Shown here piece by piece: positions 1 to 7,482 of a DNA stretch of 64,000 nt; the stretch's first letter is position 1; each line of letters opens with the position of its first letter. The DNA is from Arcticibacterium luteifluviistationis (GTDB lineage: Bacteria > Bacteroidota > Bacteroidia > Cytophagales > Spirosomataceae), in assembly GCF_003258705.1 (NCBI RefSeq), contig NZ_CP029480.1, forward strand, positions 1,860,001 to 1,924,000, in the 5' to 3' direction. The translations under genes were made by a program, and so were the position numbers. The notes under the pieces were generated by a model. That model made no database searches. It was not told the origin of the DNA and worked only from the letters and a program-made list of their open reading frames with translations.

Positions 1-73
1 AGTGAGAAGAGCTAAACTTTACTACTTGAGAAACAAGCACGGTAAAGCAGCTAAAATTAGAGAGCAGAAGTAA
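1..73 (+). CDS. rplS: 50S ribosomal protein L19, C-terminal fragment
   Basis: The window opens inside this gene. The last 23 codons, ending with TAA, read VRRAKLYYLRNKHGKAAKIR followed by EQK. This is the conserved C-terminus of bacterial L19 (bL19), which sits at the 30S/50S interface of the ribosome. The upstream part lies outside the window. A hairpin terminator follows about 50 bases later, so this is probably the end of its transcription unit. Confidence 0.88.
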   Translation, partial: VRRAKLYYLRNKHGKAAKIREQK

Positions 74-123
74 AATATTTAAGAATATAAGTAATAGCTT
101 TTTCATAATTTGTGTTGGAAAAT

Positions 124-149
124 GCCGCCTTGATAAGGCGGCTTTTTTT
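124..149 (+). terminator. Rho-independent terminator after rplS
   Basis: An 8-bp GC-rich stem (GCCGCCTT / AAGGCGGC) with a 3-base loop is followed at once by a run of seven T. It separates the L19 unit from dapF. Confidence 0.85.
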
Positions 150-183
150 ATGCTTAAAATTGAAATTTATTTACCTTTACAAT

Positions 184-954
184 ATGAAATTTTTCAAATA
201 TCAGGGCACAGGAAATGACTTTATCATGATTGATGATAGAGAGCAAACTTTCAATCTTTCTAAAGCAGAAATTGAAATGTTGTGCCACAGAAGATTTGGT
301 GTAGGAGCAGACGGGCTCATTCTAATTCAAGATGCAGAAGGCTATGATTTTAGAATGGTCTATTATAATGCTGATGGAGGAGAGGGTAGCATGTGTGGTA
401 ATGGTGGCCGCTGTATTGTCAGGTTTGCACATGATTTAGGTATCTTTGACAAAGAGACGAGTTTTATTGCTGTTGATGGCAAACATGAAGCCTCGGTTAC
501 TCCAGATTTAGTTTCTTTGAAAATGTCAGATACGGCTGCGGTTTCTGATAAAGACGGTTTACACTTTTATGACACGGGTTCTCCACATGTTATAAAGTAT
601 ATTGATAATTTAGACGAGCTTGATGTAGATGGAGCCGGAAGTGCTATCAGAAATAGTGAATTTTGGAAAGTAAATGGTGGTACAAATGTGAATTTTGTGG
701 AGGCTATTGATGAGCAAAGAATTAAAGTACGTACATACGAAAGAGGGGTAGAGGCAGAAACCTTTTCTTGTGGAACAGGAGTGACGGCATGTGTTCTGGA
801 TAGGTTTGTAGTGGCTGCTTGTCAATCACCTATCGCCATTGTTACCAAAGGAGGTGACTTAGAAGTCTCTTTTCATGTTAATGCTGACCATTCATTTACC
901 AATATTTACTTGATAGGCCCTGCAAAACGAGTTTTCGAAGGAGTTTTAGCCTAA
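184..954 (+). CDS. dapF: Diaminopimelate epimerase
   Basis: Converts LL- to meso-diaminopimelate, the last step before lysine and the source of the peptidoglycan cross-linking residue. It is a cofactor-independent enzyme with two cysteines. The first is in MCGNGGRC (Cys71) and the second in FSCGTGVTA (Cys196); the N-terminus KFFKYQGTGNDF is also typical. The 256-residue length fits the family. The reading frame is open for 24 more codons upstream, but that part overlaps the rplS terminator and does not resemble DapF, so the ATG at 184 is used. A promoter-like TACCTTTA box (172-179) ends only 4 bases before this ATG, so the mRNA may be nearly leaderless. The gene is monocistronic: about 260 bases follow before rho. 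Confidence 0.95.
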   Translation: MKFFKYQGTGNDFIMIDDREQTFNLSKAEIEMLCHRRFGVGADGLILIQDAEGYDFRMVYYNADGGEGSMCGNGGRCIVRFAHDLGIFDKETSFIAVDGKHEASVTPDLVSLKMSDTAAVSDKDGLHFYDTGSPHVIKYIDNLDELDVDGAGSAIRNSEFWKVNGGTNVNFVEAIDEQRIKVRTYERGVEAETFSCGTGVTACVLDRFVVAACQSPIAIVTKGGDLEVSFHVNADHSFTNIYLIGPAKRVFEGVLA

Positions 955-1157
955 ATGGTAGAATTTAGAACAAATCTTTGTTGAAATATATTGACTTCTA
1001 ATTTTTTTCGTTTTAACATTGCACTGGAATCTGATTAGACCTCATAGATTCCGTCTCATAAAACTAGGGTTTTGCTATTTCATAGAAATTATTCAGCACA
1101 TCCTGGTATCACCAATTTAATTTGAAATCAAATTTAACTTAAGTTTTATTGTGCGTG

Positions 1158-1186
1158 TTTGGGTCAATATCTATTGATTATCCTTC
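1158..1186 (+). promoter_or_regulatory. Candidate rho promoter
   Basis: TTTG (1158-1161), 17 bases, then TATCCTTC (1179-1186), which approximates the Bacteroidota consensus TTTG-N17-23-TAnnTTTG with one mismatch at the last base. The start codon of rho is 27 bases downstream. This is inference from the motif only. Confidence 0.4.
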
Positions 1187-1213
1187 GCCAACTTATTTTA
1201 TAAAATCATTTAC

Positions 1214-2791
1214 ATGTATCAAGAATCGGATTTAAAGTCTAAGCTTTTACCAGAGTTGAAGGCAATCGCAGGAGACTTAGGAATAGACGTTAAGGGCCTC
1301 AATAAAAAAAGTATTACTGACCAAATCCTTGAAAAGGGTAATGCTGATGATTCTCCGAAGAAAGTAGAGTTAAAGCCTGTGGCAGATAAGCCAAAAGAAG
1401 AAACTCCTTCTAAAAGACCAAGAACTAGAAAACGAATTCAACGAGATGGTAACGATGCTGCTGCCCCAAAGAAAGAAGAAACGGTGAAGCAGGATGAGGA
1501 AGATGATATTGATTTGTCAGATTTAGAAGAGGAGATTCCAGATATTACGGATGAAGATTTAGGCCTTTCTGACGATGGAGATGAAGAGGAGGACATGGAT
1601 CCTGCAGAGAAGAAAAAGAGAGATGAATATTCAAAAGGCATAAAACGTCAATTCAATAATTTAATTAAGGAATTTGACGGACTAATTGATAATGAAGGAG
1701 TATTAGAAATAATGTCTGAAGGAAGTTACGGCTTTTTGAGGTCTCCTGATTATGATTATTTAGCCAGTCCAGATGATATTTATGTATCACCATCCCAAAT
1801 AAAGCTTTTTGGCTTGAAAACAGGTGATACTATAAATGGTACTGTTAGACCACCAAAGGATGGTGAAAAGTATTTCGCATTATTGAAAGTTATTTCGGTA
1901 AACGGAAAAACTTCTGAAGAAATAAGAGATAGAGTTCCTTTTGAGTATTTAACGCCTTTGTTTCCTGAAGAACAAATTAAGTTAAGCACCAAGCCAGACA
2001 TAATGTCTACTAGAGTTTTGGATCTTTTTGCTCCAATAGGTAAAGGACAAAGAGGGATGATTGTGGCTCAACCTAAAACAGGTAAGACTGTTTTATTAAA
2101 AGAAATAGCGAATGCTATTACAAGGAACCACCCAGAGATATATCTTATTATTCTTTTGATAGATGAGCGTCCTGAAGAGGTTACGGATATGGCCAGAAGC
2201 GTAAGAGCGGAGGTTATTTCTTCCACTTTTGATGAAACAGCAGACAAGCATGTTAAGGTTTCTGGAATGGTGCTAGAGAAAGCGAAAAGGCTTACGGAGT
2301 CTGGGCATGATGTAGTTATTTTGCTAGATTCAATCACACGTCTGGCAAGAGCTCATAATACAGTGGTGCCATCATCTGGTAAAATCTTATCTGGTGGTGT
2401 GGATGCTAAAGCACTTCACAAGCCTAAAAGGTTTTTTGGAGCCGCTAGAAATATTGAAAATGGTGGTTCTTTAACCATTATTGCTACAGCACTTATTGAT
2501 ACAGGTTCTAAAATGGACGAGGTTATCTTTGAGGAATTTAAAGGTACCGGTAATATGGAGCTTCAATTAGATAGAAGGCTGGCTAATAAACGAGTTTTCC
2601 CATCTATTGATATTATGACTTCCGGTACTAGAAGAGAAGACTTATTGATGCATAAAGACGAACTGAATAAGGTTTGGCTTCTTAGAAAATATGTATCAGA
2701 TATGAATGCTATGGAAGCTATGGAATTTTTACTGGGTAAGATGAAAGGGACTAGAAGCAATGAAGAGTTTCTTATGACTATGAACAGATAA
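1214..2791 (+). CDS. rho: Transcription termination factor Rho
   Basis: Hexameric RNA helicase/ATPase that ends untranslated transcripts. Domains in order: an N-terminal Rho_N-like helical region (about 1-45), a highly charged linker (about 50-150) with a basic stretch followed by a very acidic one, a cold-shock-type RNA-binding domain (about 155-235, [20 protein letters not shown]), and the RecA-like ATPase. The P-loop is AQPKTGKT (around 285-292), Walker B is [14 protein letters not shown], and the Q/R-loop region contains [20 protein letters not shown]. At 525 residues it is about 100 longer than E. coli Rho (419); the excess is the charged linker, as in many Bacteroidota. A hairpin terminator follows. 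Confident assignment. Confidence 0.97.
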   Translation: MYQESDLKSKLLPELKAIAGDLGIDVKGLNKKSITDQILEKGNADDSPKKVELKPVADKPKEETPSKRPRTRKRIQRDGNDAAAPKKEETVKQDEEDDIDLSDLEEEIPDITDEDLGLSDDGDEEEDMDPAEKKKRDEYSKGIKRQFNNLIKEFDGLIDNEGVLEIMSEGSYGFLRSPDYDYLASPDDIYVSPSQIKLFGLKTGDTINGTVRPPKDGEKYFALLKVISVNGKTSEEIRDRVPFEYLTPLFPEEQIKLSTKPDIMSTRVLDLFAPIGKGQRGMIVAQPKTGKTVLLKEIANAITRNHPEIYLIILLIDERPEEVTDMARSVRAEVISSTFDETADKHVKVSGMVLEKAKRLTESGHDVVILLDSITRLARAHNTVVPSSGKILSGGVDAKALHKPKRFFGAARNIENGGSLTIIATALIDTGSKMDEVIFEEFKGTGNMELQLDRRLANKRVFPSIDIMTSGTRREDLLMHKDELNKVWLLRKYVSDMNAMEAMEFLLGKMKGTRSNEEFLMTMNR

Positions 2792-2816
2792 ATTCCGGTT
2801 AAGATTATATTATTTG

Positions 2817-2858
2817 CAGGTCAGCTTCTCTAAATTAGAGGATCTGACCTGTTTTTTT
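2817..2858 (+). terminator. Rho-independent terminator after rho
   Basis: Stem CAGGTCAG / CTGACCTG (2817-2824 / 2844-2851) enclosing a smaller CTCT/AGAG hairpin, followed by seven T. Confidence 0.8.
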
Positions 2859-2971
2859 GTGCGGCTATGTATTTTTACAATGATAATTGATATATTTATA
2901 ATGCTGATAGTGAAGCTTTCACGATTAGTGAACTTTTTTTTTAACTCAAACCTTTAAAACCCCTAAAAATC

Positions 2972-3511
2972 ATGAACAGAATCTTGATTCCACTACTTAT
3001 AGTGTTGTGGTCTCTTCTGTATAGTTGGTTTTGGAATTGCGAGCGGAAACCTCACTGTTCTACTGGAGAATATGATGGCAATAATATGGCCGTTATAGCA
3101 CCAGCTGAACCAGAGGTAGAAGTCGTAGAGCCGGCACCTATTACAGAAGAAGCGGCAGCTGAAGAGTTGCTTTTCGAGCCTTTAGATGTTTATTTTGAAA
3201 CTGCAAAGTCTAGTATTACGCACACAGAAGAAATAGATAATTTCTTATCAACAGCGAAAAAGTATTTGGCAGCACATCCTGACAAAAAACTTAGTATAGT
3301 TGGCCATACAGATAGTGATGGAACTGATGTTACCAATGATAGACTTTCTTTAGTAAGAGCTAATCTTTTAAAAGATTTCTTGGTAAAGGATGGCTTTAAT
3401 GCTAACCAATTAATTACTTCTGGAAAAGGAGAAATGATGCCTTTGGCTTCGAATGATACTCCTGAAGGAAAAGCAAAAAATAGAAGAGCTACGGTAAAAT
3501 TGGCTCGATAA
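2972..3511 (+). CDS. Membrane-anchored OmpA-family protein
   Basis: A 179-residue protein with one N-terminal hydrophobic segment (about 4-20), a short Pro/Glu-rich linker (about 45-70, rich in PAEPEVEVVEPAP) and a C-terminal OmpA-like peptidoglycan-binding domain (about 75-179). The domain shows the usual motif: GHTDSDG, then NDRLSLVRA, then KNRRATVKL near the end. No lipobox precedes the cysteine at residue 23, so I infer an uncleaved membrane anchor rather than a lipoprotein. It probably ties the envelope to the cell wall from the inner membrane or periplasm. The next gene, another small membrane-anchored protein, begins 26 bases downstream in the same direction, so the two are probably co-transcribed. 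The specific role is unknown. Confidence 0.8.
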   Translation: MNRILIPLLIVLWSLLYSWFWNCERKPHCSTGEYDGNNMAVIAPAEPEVEVVEPAPITEEAAAEELLFEPLDVYFETAKSSITHTEEIDNFLSTAKKYLAAHPDKKLSIVGHTDSDGTDVTNDRLSLVRANLLKDFLVKDGFNANQLITSGKGEMMPLASNDTPEGKAKNRRATVKLAR

Positions 3512-3537
3512 TCAAGATAAACTTTAAAACTAATACG

Positions 3538-4167
3538 ATGGACAATATAATATGTTTATTCACTAATTTCCCTTGGGATATATTTTTACTCTGGTTGATC
3601 CCTTTGATATTGCTTTGGTGGTGGCTACAAAAGCAGATCAATAGATATAAAACACATGCTTCAGAACTTCAAGATAGAATCAATTTCTTAGAAGGGGAGT
3701 TAGAAGCTTGCCGAAAAAGTAAAGTTTCAGGCGGAAATTCAGCAAGTGCAGATGTTAGCGGTTACAAAGCTACTATTAGCAAGTTAGAAGCTGATTTGGC
3801 TGCATGCAAGAAAGCTGGTATAGCTGCTGCGGCGGCAGGTGCAGCAGCCGGTGCAGTTGCAGCAAGTGCTGGTGTTTCTACTCCTGTAGCATCCATGGCT
3901 CCTAAGCCAACTAAAAAGGACGACTTGAAGGTTGTAGAGGGAATAGGGCCTAAAATTGAAGGACTATGTCACAATGCAGGCATTTATACTTTCGGTGACT
4001 TGGCAAGTGCTTCTGTGGAAACACTCAAAGGGATTCTTGCAGCAGCTGGTTCAAGATATCAAATGCACGATCCTACCACCTGGCCTGATCAGTCGGCATT
4101 GGCTAGAGATGGGAAGTGGGATGAATTGAAAAAATGGCAAGATGAGCTAAATAAAGGTCGTAAGTGA
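3538..4167 (+). CDS. Membrane-anchored coiled-coil protein with C-terminal helix-hairpin-helix domain
   Basis: A 209-residue protein. An N-terminal hydrophobic segment (about 13-30) with several Trp is followed by a predicted coiled coil (about 33-92), an Ala-rich flexible stretch (about 95-120) and a C-terminal domain (about 127-209) with DDLKVVEGIGPKIEGLCHNAGI. That motif is the helix-hairpin-helix fold often labelled 'predicted flap endonuclease-1-like 5-prime DNA nuclease' in automatic annotation. No nuclease active site is visible, so the domain probably only binds DNA or protein. Paired with the OmpA-like gene upstream; a shared bidirectional terminator follows. A job linking the membrane to nucleic acid or to the wall is a guess. 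Confidence 0.75.
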   Translation: MDNIICLFTNFPWDIFLLWLIPLILLWWWLQKQINRYKTHASELQDRINFLEGELEACRKSKVSGGNSASADVSGYKATISKLEADLAACKKAGIAAAAAGAAAGAVAASAGVSTPVASMAPKPTKKDDLKVVEGIGPKIEGLCHNAGIYTFGDLASASVETLKGILAAAGSRYQMHDPTTWPDQSALARDGKWDELKKWQDELNKGRK

Positions 4168-4185
4168 TTTCTTTAGCTTTAAAGT

Positions 4186-4220
4186 AAAAGAGCCGACTCA
4201 ATTTTGAGTCGGCTCTTTTT
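4186..4220. terminator. Bidirectional terminator between convergent genes
   Basis: AAAAGAGCCGACTCA and TGAGTCGGCTCTTTT form a long stem with A- and T-runs on both sides. It can stop transcription from the HhH gene on the plus strand and from aroK on the minus strand. Confidence 0.85.
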
Positions 4221-4237
4221 GTTATTACTAGTTGGGT

Positions 4238-4765
4238 CTACCTATTAGCTAATTTAGGAAATTGAGCTTCTAAAATCCATAGAATAGTGCTTGCATCTGT
4301 ATCTCCTTCAATGATAATGGAAGCTGTTCTGAAAAGATCTATTCTTTTATTGTAGGTATCTGTAAGGGTTTCTAGAAGGTTCTCATTTTCCAATTTGAAC
4401 ATTGGTCTATTGTTTCTTCTTGAAGTCCTCATTCGTTCTTCTAATTTATCTGGAGAAACATCTAAGAAAATACTTACTCCATTTTCTTTAATGTAGTCCA
4501 TGTTATCAAAGTAACATGGTGTTCCTCCACCTAAAGCTATAACGAGCTTATCATCTACAGGTATTTTCTTTAATTGTTCGGATTCTTTTTTTCTGAAATA
4601 CTCTTCGCCTTCTAGCCTGAAAATCTCATCAATTTTCTTTCCCTCACTTACCTCAATTTTACGGTCCAAATCAATGAAATCGTAATTGAGTTCTTTCGCT
4701 AAATTTCTTCCTAATGTGCTTTTACCTGACGAAGGCATGCCTAACATAAAAATATTAGTGGTCAT
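4238..4765 (-). CDS. aroK: Shikimate kinase
   Basis: Phosphorylates shikimate to shikimate-3-phosphate with ATP, the fifth step of the chorismate pathway. The P-loop is GMPSSGKST (9-17), followed by the shikimate-binding DLDRKIE with Asp34-type residues, and ALGGGTP further on (about 78-84), and the lid region RTSRRNNRP. At 175 residues it has the normal family length. It lies at the 3-prime end of a minus-strand run with the DoxX-type and DUF1599 genes; the 27-base gap to the upstream gene suggests an operon. Confidence 0.94.
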   Translation of the reverse strand: MTTNIFMLGMPSSGKSTLGRNLAKELNYDFIDLDRKIEVSEGKKIDEIFRLEGEEYFRKKESEQLKKIPVDDKLVIALGGGTPCYFDNMDYIKENGVSIFLDVSPDKLEERMRTSRRNNRPMFKLENENLLETLTDTYNKRIDLFRTASIIIEGDTDASTILWILEAQFPKLANR

Positions 4766-4792
4766 TCTTTAAATCTTTGTCTTTGTTCTTGA

Positions 4793-5908
4793 TTAATGGT
4801 TTAATAATTCTAAAACCTTCTTTTCGCTTGGAATATTGTGGCTACTCCATTTTCCTTTTACAACACCATCTTTCAACAAAATAAGAACTGAATTTGTTCT
4901 CGCCATTGCTTTTAAAACCTTCTCATCCGTATTATATAGTTCATCAGGGATAAGGTTGTCTTCGTATTTGGTTTTGATATCTGAGAGGATTTGCGAGGTT
5001 AGGAGCATACTTTCTATGTTAGCCTTTCCTAGTTCTTCTGAAAAAGTTTTAATAGCTGCTAATTCCGAATTCGTTGTTTTTTCAAATTTCTTGACAATTA
5101 TAAAGAGTTTGTTTCCTTTCAATGACTCCTCTGTCATATCATTGCCCTCTATGTCACTTACGCCAAAGTCTGTAATTTTTGGGCTTAGTAAACTTTCGTT
5201 AAGTATTTCAGACGAAAGGTATTTGTATTTCGTGGTATCCATCAAATACTCCATTGAACTCATTTCCTCATCATTGATTTTGTCTAGGAAGGTATACTCT
5301 ATTTCAGGCTTAACTCCCGTAGGTTTCATTTGTTCAGGGAGACTTAAACCTTTAGCATAAGGTAAAAAATCAAGGAGAGGAAGGTATCTTTTGGCATAAA
5401 TGCCAATGCCGAAAGCAAGTAAAGTGGCAATTAAAGTAGCTTGCTTTGCAAAAGAGGTTTCTTTAAAAGTTTTCCTATAAAAGAAAATGATAAGAATAAC
5501 CGCCAAGCTTATGATGTCCTTATAAAAAGAATGCCAAGGTTTTAATTTTAAGAAATCGCCAAAACACCCACAGTCTGTTACTTTATTAAAAAAAGCTGAG
5601 TAGAAAGTGAGAAAAGTAAAGAAAGTCATTAGAAGAAGCACAATCCAAGAGGTCTTCTTCATTTTAAACGAAAAAAGTAAGGCTACGCCCAATATCAATT
5701 CAGAAGCACAGAAAATTAAAGACAGGAGTTGGCTTTGATGAGCAAAGAATTCAAAAAGTCCTGAGAAGGCCGGTAGGTCTACCGCAAAAACTTCAAAATA
5801 TTCCTGGAGTTTAAGTCCTGTACCATATGGGTCCACCACTTTTACAAAGCCAGAAAAGATAAATTCTAACCCAACAAGTACCCTAGCAATATTTGCAACT
5901 AATTTCAT
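4793..5908 (-). CDS. DoxX/MauE-type membrane protein (BT_3928 family)
   Basis: A 371-residue protein. The N-terminal half (about 1-165) has four or five hydrophobic segments with a DoxX-like start (VGLEFIFSGFVKVVDPYGTG) and a cysteine pair in VTDCGCFGDF, as in MauE/DoxX redox-related membrane proteins. The C-terminal half (about 190-371) is soluble and resembles a thioredoxin-like fold without a CxxC motif. The family is a recognised Bacteroidota group commonly found next to DUF1599 and folP, as here. Its ATG overlaps the stop of the upstream DUF1599 gene by 4 bases, so the two are translationally coupled. A role in quinone- or thiol-linked redox chemistry is inferred from DoxX/MauE relatives and is not shown by the sequence. 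Confidence 0.8.
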   Translation of the reverse strand: MKLVANIARVLVGLEFIFSGFVKVVDPYGTGLKLQEYFEVFAVDLPAFSGLFEFFAHQSQLLSLIFCASELILGVALLFSFKMKKTSWIVLLLMTFFTFLTFYSAFFNKVTDCGCFGDFLKLKPWHSFYKDIISLAVILIIFFYRKTFKETSFAKQATLIATLLAFGIGIYAKRYLPLLDFLPYAKGLSLPEQMKPTGVKPEIEYTFLDKINDEEMSSMEYLMDTTKYKYLSSEILNESLLSPKITDFGVSDIEGNDMTEESLKGNKLFIIVKKFEKTTNSELAAIKTFSEELGKANIESMLLTSQILSDIKTKYEDNLIPDELYNTDEKVLKAMARTNSVLILLKDGVVKGKWSSHNIPSEKKVLELLNH

Positions 5909-6441
5909 GCTTCACTTTTTTGATTTTGCAGATGTATTAAACAGAAAACCGCATAATTAATAATATCTTGATATCCAGCTTTTATCCCTTCAGAGATAAG
6001 AGTTTTTCCTTCATTATCTTCAATCTGCTTTATGCGTAAAAGCTTCATCAAAATAATGTCCGTCATGCTGCTTACTCGCATATTTCTCCAAGCCTCGCCG
6101 TAGTCATGATTTTTGTTGAATAACAATTCCATAACTTCTTCTATCTGGTTTTGGTAAGCTTCTGGCAGGTCAGTACTCTGGTCTCCCTTTTCATCTATCA
6201 AAATTAAGGCCATTACACAGTAATTAATGATACCTATAAACTCAGAAACCTGCCCTTCATCTACTTTCGAGAAGCCGTTTTCTTGTAATGTTCTAATTCT
6301 TTGGGCTTTGATGAAAATTTGGTCTGTAATAGAAGGTAATCTTAAGATTCTCCAAGATGTACCGTAATCAATATTTTTTTTGGTGAAAATATCGCGACAG
6401 TTACTAATAATGCCTTTGTATTCGTTTTGCGTTTCTTGCAT
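5905..6441 (-). CDS. DUF1599 domain protein (nucleotide modification associated domain 1)
   Basis: A 178-residue soluble protein with two copies of the DUF1599 repeat. The first spans about 15-85 (KKNIDYGTSWRILRLPSITDQI) and the second about 105-170 (NKNHDYGEAWRNMRVSSMTDII). Each has the signature DYG-x-x-WR followed by S(I/M)TD. The biochemical function is not established; the Pfam name reflects its presence in phage nucleotide-modification contexts. It overlaps the DoxX-type gene by 4 bases and is divergent from folP, an arrangement typical of this phylum. Confidence 0.85.
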   Translation of the reverse strand: MQETQNEYKGIISNCRDIFTKKNIDYGTSWRILRLPSITDQIFIKAQRIRTLQENGFSKVDEGQVSEFIGIINYCVMALILIDEKGDQSTDLPEAYQNQIEEVMELLFNKNHDYGEAWRNMRVSSMTDIILMKLLRIKQIEDNEGKTLISEGIKAGYQDIINYAVFCLIHLQNQKSEA

Positions 6442-6473
6442 CTTTCGGGAATGAAGCTTTTTTTGTTGCTTTG

Positions 6474-6481
6474 CAAAGCTA
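6474..6481 (-). promoter_or_regulatory. Candidate -7 box for the DUF1599/DoxX/aroK unit
   Basis: The minus strand reads TAGCTTTG here, a perfect match to TAnnTTTG, 32 bases upstream of the DUF1599 start. I see no convincing -33 TTG, so this is only a candidate. Confidence 0.4.
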
Positions 6482-6539
6482 TAAAATAAAGGTAAATAAA
6501 TGCCTTAAAATTACTTAGGGAAGTACATTCTTTAGATAA

Positions 6540-7361
6540 ATGAAAAAATGGATAAACATTGGTGGTAAGCTAATCAATTTTGAGAAACCCAAAATTATGG
6601 GAATCCTTAATGCAACCCCTGATTCATTTTATGAAGAAAGTAGGGTTTCTAATCAAAACGCCCTTGAAAAAAAGATAGCCTTAATGATAACAGATGGCGT
6701 CGATATTCTAGATGTAGGTGGTTATTCCACTCGGCCAGGAGCTGCAAGTGTAGAAACGGAAGAAGAGGTTAATAGAATAGTGCCTGTAATTGAATTTATA
6801 AAGTCGCGATGGCCTGATATCATGATTTCAATAGACACCTTTAGGGCCGTTGTAGCAGAAGAAGCCGTGAAAGTAGGTGCTAACATAGTTAATGATGTCT
6901 CAGGGGGCGATTTAGATGAACGAATGTTTCAGGTAGTAGCAGACTTGAGAGTACCTTATATCCTTATGCATATGCGTGGAACTCCTAAAACGATGAGCAG
7001 CTTAACATCATACAGTAACATTACGCTAGATGTTATAAAAGAATTACAATTAAAGGTTGAAAAACTGAAGAAGGCGGGTGTTTATGATATAATTGTAGAT
7101 CCTGGTTTTGGTTTTGCAAAAACTTTGGAGCAGAATTATGAATTATTAGGGCATTTAGAATTCCTGCAAATTTTGGAATTGCCAATATTAGTTGGTCTCT
7201 CCAGAAAAAGGATGGTATGGAAAAAACTGGGTATTTCTCCTAAAGATTCACTGAATGGTACCACGGCGTTGAATGGGAAAGCCTTATTTAAAGGTACATC
7301 TATTCTTAGGGTTCACGATGTAAAACAGGCTGTAGAGCTTAGGAAAGTGTATTTTTTTTAG
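6540..7361 (+). CDS. folP: Dihydropteroate synthase
   Basis: Condenses p-aminobenzoate with dihydropterin pyrophosphate in folate synthesis and is the target of sulfonamides. The TIM-barrel motifs are all present: GILNATPDSF near the N-terminus (about 21-30), DVGGYSTRPGA (about 59-69), SIDTF, NDVSGG, MHMRGTP, DPGFGFAKT and the C-terminal SRKRM. The 273-residue length is normal. It is transcribed divergently from DUF1599 and followed by about 120 bases without a gene. Confidence 0.96.
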   Translation: MKKWINIGGKLINFEKPKIMGILNATPDSFYEESRVSNQNALEKKIALMITDGVDILDVGGYSTRPGAASVETEEEVNRIVPVIEFIKSRWPDIMISIDTFRAVVAEEAVKVGANIVNDVSGGDLDERMFQVVADLRVPYILMHMRGTPKTMSSLTSYSNITLDVIKELQLKVEKLKKAGVYDIIVDPGFGFAKTLEQNYELLGHLEFLQILELPILVGLSRKRMVWKKLGISPKDSLNGTTALNGKALFKGTSILRVHDVKQAVELRKVYFF

Positions 7362-7482
7362 GCAAGGTCTTTGCTTCTGTAAGCCGTAAAATAATTTTCT
7401 TGATTTTTAGTATTAAAACCTTTCACCACATCACATAAAACCTATATCTTTACCCTATCCATAAAAATAAAAAAGCTCTTAA

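Noticed and set aside
112-183. Upstream extension of dapF
   Set aside because: It encodes the rplS terminator hairpin; the conserved DapF N-terminus begins at 184.
1438-1641. Minus-strand Ser-rich frame in the rho gene
   Set aside because: Shadow of the acidic insert of Rho (GAA/GAT codons read as TTC/ATC and TCT/TCA).
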